Assembly (NCBI GenBank): GCA_017642935.1
Contig: JAEPOK010000002.1
Span: forward strand, 1,299,501-1,363,500
Length of the DNA: 64,000 nt
Direction of reading: 5' to 3'
From: Hyphomicrobiales bacterium
Lineage (GTDB): Bacteria > Pseudomonadota > Alphaproteobacteria > Rhizobiales > MH13
The notes under the pieces are model-generated. The model worked only from the letters and a program-made list of their open reading frames with translations. It had not been told where the DNA came from and made no database searches. Both the position numbers and the translations under genes were made by a program. Shown piece by piece: positions 27,353-36,040 of this stretch (positions within the stretch are counted from its first letter, which is position 1; the number at the start of each line of letters is the position of its first letter).

Positions 27353-28833
27353 TTCGTGGAAAGAGTGCGCTTCACCGCATCGTGCCAACGGTCCATGTGG
27401 AACTGCCGGGTTTCGGCGTCGAGATGCGGCGTGAACTCCGCGTCCCTCTTCCAGGTGGAGGCGAAAGTCTCAAGGTCCGGGCAAAGCCCGGCTTTGAGTC
27501 CGGCCAGATAGGCCGCGCCTTTTACCGTAGTTTCCAGATCGTCAGGGCGTTCAACCGGGGCGTCGAGAATGTCGGCAAGCAATTGCAATGTCAGGTCCGA
27601 TTGCGTCATGCCGCCATCGACGCGCAGCACCGAGCGTTCGCCTTCGGGCCAGTCGCGGGCCATGGCGTCGAGCAGATCGCGCGTTTGGAAGGCAACACTT
27701 TCCAGCACCGCGTGGGCGAAGTCTTCCGGCCCGGTATCGCGGGTGATGCCGTAGATCGCACCGCGCGCATCGGGGTCCCAATATGGCGCGCCGAGCCCGA
27801 CAAAGGCCGGAACCAGCGTGATCGCGCCACGAACGCCTTTGTTGGCCAAATCGTTCACCTGCGGCGCGTTCTCGATCAGTTTCAATCCGTCGCGAAGCCA
27901 CTGCACAGCCGCCCCAGCGATGAACACTGATCCTTCCAGCGCGTAGGTGGGTTTTCCATCAAGGCGATAGGCGAGGGTGGTGAGCAGGCGGTTTTTTGAC
28001 TGAATGCGCTCGCTACCCGTGTTGAGCACGGCAAAGAGGCCCGTGCCATAAGTGGCTTTGACCATGCCGGGTTTGAAACAGGCCTGGCCAATCGTCGCGG
28101 CGTGCTGGTCGCCGGCGCAGCCTAGGATCGGAACGGATGCCCCGAACACGGACGGATCGGTCGTGCCAAATTCATCAGCGCAGTCGAGCACCTCCGGCAG
28201 AAGGGCGGATGGAATGTTGAAGAGTTTCAACAGATCATCCGACCACTCTTGTGTTCCGATATCAAAGAGGAGCGTGCGGCAGGCGTTGCTGGCATCGGTC
28301 ACATGGCGCTTACCGCCGGTGAGCCGATAGATGAGAAAACTGTCGATAGTGCCAAAGGCCAGTTCACCATTGCTCGCCCGGGTGCGCAGGCCTCGATCCT
28401 GATCAAGCATCCAGGCGAGTTTAGAGCCAGAGAAATACGGGTCGAGAAGCAGGCCGGTTTGCGCTTGAACCATTGGCTCAGCGCCATCGGCTTTCAGGCG
28501 GCGACAGGTTTCGGCGGTCCGTCGGTCCTGCCAAACGATGGCGTTGCCGATGGGTTTGCCGGTCGTGCGATCCCAGAGCACAACCGTCTCGCGCTGATTG
28601 GTGATGCCGATGGCGGCGATGTCAGAGGGTGTCTTGCCGGCCTTGTCGAGCGCGCTTTTGACCGTTGACTGCACCAACGACCAGATGACCTCGGCATCGT
28701 GTTCCACCCAGCCATCGGCCGGATAGATCTGCGGCAGCTCTTCTTGGGCGCTGGCGAGCACCTGCAGGGAGGCGTCGTAGACGAGCGCGCGGGCGGACGT
28801 GGTGCCTTGGTCGATGGCGAGGATGAGGCTCAT
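27349..28833 (-). CDS. glpK: glycerol kinase GlpK
   Basis: GlpK phosphorylates glycerol with ATP to sn-glycerol-3-phosphate, trapping it in the cell. The 494-residue product has the FGGY kinase start [35 protein letters not shown], the substrate region [29 protein letters not shown] with YGTGLF, and the C-terminal [20 protein letters not shown]. Length is normal. It lies 70 bp downstream of glpD on the same strand, probably one operon for glycerol use. Confidence 0.97.
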   Translation of the reverse strand: MSLILAIDQGTTSARALVYDASLQVLASAQEELPQIYPADGWVEHDAEVIWSLVQSTVKSALDKAGKTPSDIAAIGITNQRETVVLWDRTTGKPIGNAIVWQDRRTAETCRRLKADGAEPMVQAQTGLLLDPYFSGSKLAWMLDQDRGLRTRASNGELAFGTIDSFLIYRLTGGKRHVTDASNACRTLLFDIGTQEWSDDLLKLFNIPSALLPEVLDCADEFGTTDPSVFGASVPILGCAGDQHAATIGQACFKPGMVKATYGTGLFAVLNTGSERIQSKNRLLTTLAYRLDGKPTYALEGSVFIAGAAVQWLRDGLKLIENAPQVNDLANKGVRGAITLVPAFVGLGAPYWDPDARGAIYGITRDTGPEDFAHAVLESVAFQTRDLLDAMARDWPEGERSVLRVDGGMTQSDLTLQLLADILDAPVERPDDLETTVKGAAYLAGLKAGLCPDLETFASTWKRDAEFTPHLDAETRQFHMDRWHDAVKRTLSTN

Positions 28834-28903
28834 GGTGGGTCTCCCGATCAGGTTGTCGGCGCTCTAACGGCGCCGTTGGTCAGTGCATGCTTGTGTCTGG
28901 GTG

Positions 28904-30460
28904 TTACGCGGCGGCGCGCCTTGCAATCAAGGTATCAATCGCGGCCTGCACCTCGTCAAACGCCTCTTGGGGTCGGTCGATTCCAAGTTTGCAGCGGCGG
29001 AAAAGGACATCCTCGGCCGTGCGTGCCCATTCCTCCTCCACCATGTGAGCAATCTCGCTTGGAAAGAGGCCGCATGTCAGTGGCGTCTCTTTGCCCGCGC
29101 CGATGATGCCAGCGATTGACTGTGCCGAGCGTCCATAGAGCCGCACCAGCCGTTCGGCCTGGGCGCCTGCATCGACGACGCCGAGTGCCTGCGAGAGCTG
29201 GGCTTGAACCTGTTCCAAAACGTGACCGCGTGCCACATCGTCAACAAAGGCATCATCGAAGGCGGTGTATCCGGTCCAACCGCTTTCCAGGCCGTTTGAC
29301 GACGGGCTGGTGACCGTTGCCAGATCGTCCACGACCTTTTGGGAGAGCGTGCGGAAGGTGGTCAGCTTGCCGCCAAACACATGGGTAAGACCGGCTTTGA
29401 GATGCTTGGCCGTGATGATCTTGTAGTCGCGCGTGACTTCCTGAGCATTTTGCGACCCATCGTCGAGCAGCGGGCGTACGCCGGCAAAGGTCCAGGCGAT
29501 GTCGTCGTGGGTGAGCGGTGTATTCAGATAGAGATTGGCGGCTTTCAAAAGATAGTCGGTCTCTTCCTCGGATATGTGGACCTCTCCGGGATCAAGATGA
29601 TCGGCGTCCGTCGTTCCGATCAGCGCAAATTCACCTTGATAGGGAATGATGAAAACCACGCGCTCGTCAGGCTGTTGGAAGAGGTAGGCATCATTGAGGC
29701 CAGCCGGTCGGCGCACCACAATGTGCGAACCGCGCACCAAACGAAGTCCGATAGGTGAGTTCGATCCGGTGAGCAGATGCGCGACTTTGTCGGCCCATGG
29801 GCCGGCCGTATTGACCACATGACGGGCGTGGATCTGATATCGGGCGCCGTCGCTCTGGCGCTCCATGGTGAGTTTCCAAAGGCCGTCGCTGGGGGTTGCC
29901 TCGACCAGTTTTGTGCGCGGCTGAATGGTGGCGCCGCGCTCAGCCGCATCAGTGAGGTTGGCAAGCGTCAGGCGCACATCATCCACCTGGCAGTCATAAT
30001 AGGTGAAGCCGCGCGTGCGCAGGTCGGGTTTCAGGACATCGCCTGCCGGATCAGCGGCAAGATTGATGCCCTTCGAACCAGGCACCTTCCGCGTCATCGA
30101 CAGATTGTCATAGAGAAACAAGCCAAGCCTGATCAGCCAGGCCGGGCGCATGCCCGACCCGTGCGGCAGCACGAACCGCAGCGGCTCAACCAGGTGCGAA
30201 GCCACCGAAAGAAGCCTGGCGCGTTCAATGAGCGAGGCGCGTACGAGGTTGAACTCGTTGTGCTCCAGATAGCGCAGGCCGCCATGGATGAGCTTGGTCG
30301 ACCAACTCGATGTGGCGCTAGCAATGTCGCCCATCTCGACCAACAGGACCGAGTAGCCGCGTCCGACAGCATCGCGCGCAACGCCGGCACCGTTGATGCC
30401 GCCGCCGATCACGCACACATCGACCGCTTTTGGGTTTCGCTCGCTTTGCGACTGGCTCAT
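28904..30460 (-). CDS. glpD: aerobic glycerol-3-phosphate dehydrogenase GlpD
   Basis: GlpD is a membrane-associated FAD enzyme oxidising glycerol-3-phosphate to dihydroxyacetone phosphate and feeding electrons to quinone. The 518-residue product has the FAD-binding VCVIGGGINGAGVARDAVGR, TSSWSTKLIHGGLRYLE, VNTAGPWADKV, GTTDADHLDPGEV and FGGKLTTFRTLSQ, with a C-terminal helical domain. ATG 30460 (MSQSQS) is chosen because the FAD motif follows shortly. Upstream lies a divergent promoter region shared with the coiled-coil gene at 30631. Confidence 0.96.
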   Translation of the reverse strand: MSQSQSERNPKAVDVCVIGGGINGAGVARDAVGRGYSVLLVEMGDIASATSSWSTKLIHGGLRYLEHNEFNLVRASLIERARLLSVASHLVEPLRFVLPHGSGMRPAWLIRLGLFLYDNLSMTRKVPGSKGINLAADPAGDVLKPDLRTRGFTYYDCQVDDVRLTLANLTDAAERGATIQPRTKLVEATPSDGLWKLTMERQSDGARYQIHARHVVNTAGPWADKVAHLLTGSNSPIGLRLVRGSHIVVRRPAGLNDAYLFQQPDERVVFIIPYQGEFALIGTTDADHLDPGEVHISEEETDYLLKAANLYLNTPLTHDDIAWTFAGVRPLLDDGSQNAQEVTRDYKIITAKHLKAGLTHVFGGKLTTFRTLSQKVVDDLATVTSPSSNGLESGWTGYTAFDDAFVDDVARGHVLEQVQAQLSQALGVVDAGAQAERLVRLYGRSAQSIAGIIGAGKETPLTCGLFPSEIAHMVEEEWARTAEDVLFRRCKLGIDRPQEAFDEVQAAIDTLIARRAAA

Positions 30461-30630
30461 GGAGGCGGGTCCTGAACGTTGCTGGTGGGCCACAGTTGCC
30501 ACGCGCGAAGGTCTAGCATGTGGCTCAACTTTGGTCTTAAGTCGCAAGGACGTCGGTGAAAACCGGCAAATCGTCACCAATTATGATTTACCACACCGCA
30601 GCGAGCGGACTTACGAGGGAATGAAAGAGC

Positions 30631-31716
30631 ATGGCACGCGCAAAGTTTGATGAGTTGGAGCGCGGCATCGCGCAAACGCGGGCCCAAGTGCAGGAGATCA
30701 ATTCCACGCAAGAGAAGATCGATGAGCGTCTTGGCACGGTGCTCGGCGACAGCCAGATGCAAACGATCGACGTCAACATCGATGATCAGGACTTCAAGGC
30801 TGTGGTGGAGAACGAAGACAAGTTGCAGGGCAACATTGCCTCGCTTGTCTACGGCCTGGACGAAATCACCCAGACGTTTGGTTCTGAGTTCAAGTCGATG
30901 AGCGAGTCGACATTCATGGAAAAGCTGACGGGCATTTTCTCGCGCCGCCGCGCTGAAGAGATGAAAACGAGCCGTATCCGCAACGCGGACATTCGCTCCA
31001 ACCTCAACAATCTGATCGAAAAGTCCGAAGTGATCCGCGGTCTGCTGGAAGAGCAGTTGGCGGTGATCGATGACCGGCTGGACAAATCCAAGACGGCCCA
31101 GGCCGATGTGCTGGACCGCGCGCAGACGACCGCCCGCCAGATCGAGGAAACCGATGCACAGCTTGACGAGTTGGCGCCGCAGATTTCGGCCATTGATGCC
31201 AAGATTGCTGATGCGACCGGCGAAGAGTTGAAAGCCCTCCAGGCCGACCGGGCGGAGCTTGCCAACACCTACAATGAGGCGACGGCCAAGAAGCAGGAGC
31301 TTGTGGCCACGCAGCAGTCTTTCGAGCGTTACGGCTCGATCTACGCCAACTATGTGGAAAGCTTGGCCAAGCAGAAGGCTGCACAGCAGACTCTGATCTC
31401 CAAGCTCAACATCGACACCGAACAGCGCACGATCATGTACGATGCGCTGGTGGAATCGCTGCGCACGTCGGCTCAGCAGAACATTGGTCACCGAATTGAT
31501 GATGTGGGCCGGGAAACTGATGCGCAGGCCGAGGCCATGATCACGCAGATTGGCATTTCTTCTGAAAACCGCATCGTTTCCATGATGGAAGCGCATGAGA
31601 TTTACATGAAGCGGACTGCTGACATTCGTCAGAAGGCGGACCTTGCCAACGCGGAGTTTGCACGCCGCTTTGGCAAGATCGTCGATCAGGTCGAATCCGG
31701 CAAATATGTCGAATAG
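30631..31716 (+). CDS. coiled-coil protein of unknown function, first gene of AAA-ATPase operon
   Basis: The 361-residue product is almost wholly charged helix with no signal peptide or TM segment. It starts with a short coiled coil (ARAKFDELERGIAQTRAQVQ), has a central LTGIFSRRRAEEMKTSRIRN segment, and heptad-rich helices at about 120-240 (LEEQLAVIDDRLDKSKTAQ, TARQIEETDAQLDELAPQIS). The C-terminal third (ISKLNIDTEQRTIMYDALVE onward) is better ordered and probably conserved. I recall such proteins labelled DUF6384 next to AAA and DUF2333 genes, but cannot confirm it. The next gene starts 12 bp after its stop. It may be a cytosolic scaffold or adaptor for the ATPase (inferred). Confidence 0.72.
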   Translation: MARAKFDELERGIAQTRAQVQEINSTQEKIDERLGTVLGDSQMQTIDVNIDDQDFKAVVENEDKLQGNIASLVYGLDEITQTFGSEFKSMSESTFMEKLTGIFSRRRAEEMKTSRIRNADIRSNLNNLIEKSEVIRGLLEEQLAVIDDRLDKSKTAQADVLDRAQTTARQIEETDAQLDELAPQISAIDAKIADATGEELKALQADRAELANTYNEATAKKQELVATQQSFERYGSIYANYVESLAKQKAAQQTLISKLNIDTEQRTIMYDALVESLRTSAQQNIGHRIDDVGRETDAQAEAMITQIGISSENRIVSMMEAHEIYMKRTADIRQKADLANAEFARRFGKIVDQVESGKYVE

Positions 31717-31728
31717 GTCTGCGCAGCT

Positions 31729-32748
31729 TTGAATGCGATCCACCAAACAACCCCCGATGTTCGGCGGGTCTATTTCCAGACACTGGCGCGGGTAACCGCT
31801 GGGCTTCTGCAATCCTCCGACACGGTGTTGGTGGATTTGGCCGCGCGCCTTGATGCGCTGTTTGGCTTGCTCGACAAGCGTGATGCTGGCGGCCTGCCGG
31901 CGCGGGTTGACCGCAATGATAGCGGCTTGCCGATCCTTGCCGATGTGATCGCGCTGGCGCGGGACGTGAAAGAGCGCAAAGAGCCGGAGCAAAGTTCTGC
32001 AAGCCTGCGCGAACGCCTGCTCGATCAGATGATGGAGCGACGTCGCGTGCCACGCGCCTTGCAATTGCAGGAGATTGGCCGGGTCATCTATCAGGAGGCG
32101 GTGCGTGGCGCGTTGCCGATATTCTGGCCGGAGGGGCGTTCGCTGAACCCCCAGGATGAGGGGCGGTTGAAGCAGATTTCCTGGGATCATTGGGACGGTG
32201 GCACCAACCGGCCTGTGTTCACCCAGGCGTGGCTCGAATATCGCCAGCCCCAAGCCTTCCCTCATACCGAGATGCAAGCTTTGGCGCGCAAGTTCTCCGG
32301 TACCGGATTTACGCCTTTGGCCAGTGCTATTGAGTTCGATGATGCGTTCGACACGATAGCGCTGAAACGCCTGAAACGGTGGACGCTGGGGCCGTTTTAT
32401 TCGCCCATCTTCATGGATGTTCCGCCAGCATTTGAGCCCTTGTTTGCCGATCTGCCCATCGAGGATGCCTGGATGTTTGTTTGGCACGTCGATGAGGTGA
32501 TGTCTGTGGGCACCGAAGAGACCAAAAGCTGGTTTTTGGCGCCGACCCGGTACCGCGAAACCTATGCGGTGGACACTACCGATGGGCTGGCCACAGAGCG
32601 TGGCGCCAGCGCCTCGCGCGCCCATGCACTGCTGCCGCACCGCGCTCATCAAAAACTGGCTGGCTATGATGGTGGGATCGACACGCTGATGCGCGGCATG
32701 CGCGTGCACTCGCTTTCGCCGGGCGGTGAGCTGTTTGAGGATATCTGA
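31729..32748 (+). CDS. unknown protein in AAA-ATPase operon
   Basis: No family recognised. The 339-residue product has no signal peptide or TM helix. The N-terminal half is helical (VRRVYFQTLARVTAGLLQSS, LVDLAARLDALFGLLDKRD, REVPRAL-like segment around residue 105); the C-terminal half is richer in aromatics (PIFWPEGRSLNPQDEGRL, WDHWDGGTNRPVFTQAWLEY, GPFYSPIFMDVPPAFEPLF, DAWMFVWHVDEVMSVGTEET). The start is probably the TTG at 31729; no ATG precedes the conserved-looking N terminus in frame, so the start is uncertain. It lies 12 bp after the coiled-coil gene and is followed by a nested hairpin before the ATPase gene. Confidence 0.68.
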   Translation: MNAIHQTTPDVRRVYFQTLARVTAGLLQSSDTVLVDLAARLDALFGLLDKRDAGGLPARVDRNDSGLPILADVIALARDVKERKEPEQSSASLRERLLDQMMERRRVPRALQLQEIGRVIYQEAVRGALPIFWPEGRSLNPQDEGRLKQISWDHWDGGTNRPVFTQAWLEYRQPQAFPHTEMQALARKFSGTGFTPLASAIEFDDAFDTIALKRLKRWTLGPFYSPIFMDVPPAFEPLFADLPIEDAWMFVWHVDEVMSVGTEETKSWFLAPTRYRETYAVDTTDGLATERGASASRAHALLPHRAHQKLAGYDGGIDTLMRGMRVHSLSPGGELFEDI

Positions 32749-32792
32749 GCAATGTCAGTAAAAGTTGCAGACTTTTACGCCCGCGACATTGC
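32749..32792 (+). promoter_or_regulatory. nested double-stem hairpin before the AAA-ATPase gene
   Basis: Two perfect 8-bp stems are nested: GCAATGTC (32749-32756) with GACATTGC (32785-32792), and inside it GTAAAAGT (32758-32765) with ACTTTTAC (32771-32778) around a TGCAG loop. It begins right after the TGA of the previous gene and ends 18 nt before the ATPase ATG, next to its ribosome site. No T run follows, so it is not a simple terminator. A role in mRNA processing, stability or translation is inferred. Confidence 0.6.
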
Positions 32793-32810
32793 GGCAAGGG
32801 GAAGTGTTCT

Positions 32811-34709
32811 ATGATCGAAGCGAGTTCGGTTCGCATTCCCGAAGCGCGGATTGTCGAAGCCTATCCGGCAGCGCTTGGCCTGATGGAAAACGCGCAAGTT
32901 GAGGAGGCTCTGCCGCGTCCCGCCGATGCGCCGGGCAGAACGCGCTTTGTCTCGCCTATCGCCGGTGCTTCGGCGCCACGCCGTATGGTACGCGCGAACT
33001 TGGAGGTGGCGCTTCGTAAGTCCGGCGGCGATGATCCACTGCTTTCGACGCGTGAGCACGGCATTTTGGTGTCGCTGCGTCGGGCGCTGGCTGTCGGGAT
33101 GACGGTTTCAGAGTTTTTCATCGAGCCGCTGGGGTATCTTGATCTCGGTGAAAAAAAACGCTCGTCCGGTCTCTCAGCCGCGGATGAAAGCCAATTTCGT
33201 TCGCTTGTGCGGGCACGGGCTCTGGTGGCGGCGTTTGTGACCGCTTCGCACTTCCTGCACGCGTTAGGCGACAGTCCGGCAGGCGACCCTACGGCGCTTG
33301 ATGAGCCAGGCTATGACACGGCCAACGACGCGTTGAGTTTTGTGGTGGCGCAGGTTGCTAAGGCTGCGACCGATGCGGTGGATGATGAAGATCTAGGGCC
33401 GCGTATCGCGCGTGCCATGGCCGACGTGATCGACCGTGTTGAAGGCGATGCGCACCGGATTATGGGCGACAGCTTGGCGGCGTTTCTGGCGCGCACCTAT
33501 GCAGTGGAAGCCGATGACTTCCATGTGCGTGGGTTCGAACGGTCAGCCTCGACGAAAGGCCGCAAGCCGCTGGTCATGCAGTTCAAGCAGGTGCACGAGG
33601 TTGTCGGCAACCACATCGCCAAGGCGCAGGCGATCAAGCTCGCCAAGATGCTTGTCGCCTACGACTTCGAACGGCAGAAAAACCCATTTGTCGAGCTGGG
33701 AGGGTTTCTTTTCACCTTTGTCGGCGATGGCTTTCCGGGCACTGGCAAAACGACGCTGATCCAGATGACTGCAGGTCTTGTGAAAGAATATTGCGATCTA
33801 GCCGGATACCCCTTCGTTTACGAGAATTTCGGCATCGATCAGATCAGCGAGTACCAGGGAAAATCAGGTCAGAACTGCCGGGCGTTCATTGACCGGGTTT
33901 TGGACCCGCAAGCCATCGGCTTTGGCACGATTGACGACATCGATCAGGTGGCCGGCAAGCGCGATGATCGGCAAAGTTCCTCGGGACAACAAGAGGTTAC
34001 CGGTGTCCTGATGGCCGCATTCTCCGGCGCGGAAACCGTTGTGCGTGGTAACGCCAGTTTCGGGATGTTTTCCAATTATCCAGAGAAGGTGGACGATGCT
34101 TTGCGCCAGCGCGCAGGCGCGCGTTGGCTGGTGGATGGGCCGCAAACCGAGAACGACTATATCGATATCTTCCACCTGCTTCTCGGCAACAAACATGACG
34201 TACCGCTCGGCCAGGATGACTTCTTTGCTGACCAGGCTTTGAAACAGGCGGTGGCGAAATCCTACGCGCAGCATAACCGCCCACAAGAGGATGGTTTGCT
34301 GGCGGTGTGGGAGCGCTTTGTGGATGAGCATGGGGAGCCGAAGACGATCCGTGATGTCGGGCTTTATCTCCATGCGATCAAAGAGGCCGAGCCACGTTTC
34401 ACTGGACGTGCGATTAAGAACGTGACGGATGCCATCAAATACCGTGCGATGGATGTCGAACTGCCGGATGAGTGGTTCGAGAATCCTGAGGCGTTCTTGC
34501 AGAAGGGGTATGACGACAAGCTGGCGATGATTGAGGACCTGCAAAAACCGATCTCGATGGACTTCATCTTGCAGGAGATCAACCGGTACGCGGACTCGGA
34601 GTTCCGCTACTCCGACAAGTCCGATGAGGCGGCGATTCAAGCGCTGCTGCGCGACCATCGCGTGCGCCAGAAAGCGTCTGAACGCCTCGACGACTTAGAG
34701 GACGACTAG
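32811..34709 (+). CDS. AAA-family ATPase of uncharacterised operon
   Basis: The 632-residue product has a helical N-terminal region (about 1-290) and one AAA module: Walker A VGDGFPGTGKTTL (Lys313), Walker B-like IGFGTIDDIDQV (about 369-380) and FGMFSNYPEKVDDALRQRAG, which fits the second region of homology with arginine-finger residues. The C-terminal 200 residues are helical (AIKEAEPRFTGRAIKNVTDA; ending LDDLEDD). No protease, nuclease or TM segment is seen. The N-terminal half has EEALPRPADAPGRTRFVSPI and two further helical blocks of unknown role. It is translationally coupled to the next gene (TAGTG overlap) and is the likely motor of the operon. Confidence 0.82.
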   Translation: MIEASSVRIPEARIVEAYPAALGLMENAQVEEALPRPADAPGRTRFVSPIAGASAPRRMVRANLEVALRKSGGDDPLLSTREHGILVSLRRALAVGMTVSEFFIEPLGYLDLGEKKRSSGLSAADESQFRSLVRARALVAAFVTASHFLHALGDSPAGDPTALDEPGYDTANDALSFVVAQVAKAATDAVDDEDLGPRIARAMADVIDRVEGDAHRIMGDSLAAFLARTYAVEADDFHVRGFERSASTKGRKPLVMQFKQVHEVVGNHIAKAQAIKLAKMLVAYDFERQKNPFVELGGFLFTFVGDGFPGTGKTTLIQMTAGLVKEYCDLAGYPFVYENFGIDQISEYQGKSGQNCRAFIDRVLDPQAIGFGTIDDIDQVAGKRDDRQSSSGQQEVTGVLMAAFSGAETVVRGNASFGMFSNYPEKVDDALRQRAGARWLVDGPQTENDYIDIFHLLLGNKHDVPLGQDDFFADQALKQAVAKSYAQHNRPQEDGLLAVWERFVDEHGEPKTIRDVGLYLHAIKEAEPRFTGRAIKNVTDAIKYRAMDVELPDEWFENPEAFLQKGYDDKLAMIEDLQKPISMDFILQEINRYADSEFRYSDKSDEAAIQALLRDHRVRQKASERLDDLEDD

Positions 34710-36016
34710 TGCAACGTCTCATTGAAGAGGGTCTGCGCTTTGGTGGGCTTTTGCATGTCGATCACGCCCATTTGGTGGCGCGCTACAACGCGGCGCTGAA
34801 GGCGCTCGGGCTGCCGGAAACGGAACTGACCGACTTTTACATCGATGCGTCGGGCTATTCCTACGAAGTGGCGCTGGAGATGCAGAACGCCAGCTATCTC
34901 GATCCGGAAGGCATCAACCGGCGCTTCATTATCCTGTCGCCTGACCAGGCCGATCTGCCGCTGATCCGCACCTCGTTCTCCGCCGATGGGCAGGTGATCC
35001 GTGCCTTCTTTGCGGCCAATGACCGGATGATCCGCGCGGTGACGCTAAAAGACGCGCTCTATGGCGAGATCGAGAACCTTGTGTTCGATGTCGAACGCCC
35101 TGCCGATGTGCTCGGCATCCGCGATGTGCGCTTTTTGGTGCGAACGCCAACCGGCCTGCTTGAAGAAGCACAGACGCTGAAGGTACAGATGGACCGGTTC
35201 CTGAAGGAGCCGAATGCTTGGGCGGACCAAAAACTGCTCGATGCCATCGTGTCCGGTGCCAGCCGTGTTGGCGATGTACGCCGCAACGGATTCCTGCCGC
35301 AAAAGCTCTCCTTCCAGTGGCCGAACGTCTTTTGGACCAGCCATTTCGGTGGCGCCTATGTGATCAGTAAGGACGATGGTGCTGTTATGATCGGCGATCC
35401 CGATCAGCTTCAGCCCAAGCCCTTTGGTGCGTCGATCATCGCGTTGCACGAAACGCCGGTGCTCTTTTCCTATCTTGAGGAAGAACGCCTGCTGGAGCCA
35501 TTCAATCCAAGATGGCTGAAAGAGTCCGGTATTTTGGAGCATCGCCTGCGCCTGCTGGTGGCGGAGCTTTTGATGCTGGGTGACCATGAGTTTGATGCCA
35601 CGCCGATGATTGACGACGCGTATCTGTCGCGCTGGATCGCCGACAACATGGCCAAGCTCAATCCCGATCGCAGGTTCCGCGTGGTCAGCCAGATGCGCGG
35701 GCTGCTCGATACACCGGCAGAAGCATCGGCCTATGAGCGGCGCTTAACCGCCGAGCAGCGCTTTTACTTCCGCCGCGCGGTGCCCGATGCGCCGGGTGCT
35801 GGCGACATCAATCGCATCATTGTCGAGCATCTGCCGTTCGATCTGCTCTCGACGTTTATTCTCAACAAACGCCGTTTTTATGCGATCTATGAAACCTACA
35901 CTGAGCGGCAGAAGGCGTTTGCGGTGGACTATCTGACCACCCATTATGCGCCCAACACCCATGACCGCTGGCGCATGCGCGCCAAAGTGCGCGAAGCGTT
36001 TTTCGGGCTTCATTAG
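34709..36016 (+). CDS. unknown protein, DUF6638-like
   Basis: The 435-residue product begins MQRLIEEGLRFGGLLHVDHA and has no signal peptide or TM helix. Segments include DFYIDASGYSYEVALEMQNA, RFIILSPDQADLPLIRTSFS, a central SFQWPNVFWTSHFGGAYVIS, and a C-terminal DLLSTFILNKRRFYAIYETY with YAPNTHDRWRMRAKVREAFF. I recall this kind of protein as DUF6638 beside AAA and DUF2333 genes, without certainty. The GTG start overlaps the stop of the ATPase gene by 1 bp, so the two are very likely made in a fixed ratio and may form a complex (inferred). Confidence 0.72.
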   Translation: MQRLIEEGLRFGGLLHVDHAHLVARYNAALKALGLPETELTDFYIDASGYSYEVALEMQNASYLDPEGINRRFIILSPDQADLPLIRTSFSADGQVIRAFFAANDRMIRAVTLKDALYGEIENLVFDVERPADVLGIRDVRFLVRTPTGLLEEAQTLKVQMDRFLKEPNAWADQKLLDAIVSGASRVGDVRRNGFLPQKLSFQWPNVFWTSHFGGAYVISKDDGAVMIGDPDQLQPKPFGASIIALHETPVLFSYLEEERLLEPFNPRWLKESGILEHRLRLLVAELLMLGDHEFDATPMIDDAYLSRWIADNMAKLNPDRRFRVVSQMRGLLDTPAEASAYERRLTAEQRFYFRRAVPDAPGAGDINRIIVEHLPFDLLSTFILNKRRFYAIYETYTERQKAFAVDYLTTHYAPNTHDRWRMRAKVREAFFGLH

Positions 36017-36040
36017 GCCCGCGCAAGAAGGACGAGAGAC

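Noticed and set aside
30574-32709. A 711-codon open frame on the - strand opposite the coiled-coil and unknown genes
   Set aside because: It is antisense to two well-formed coding genes of the AAA operon, has no protein-family look, and long antisense frames are common at this GC content.
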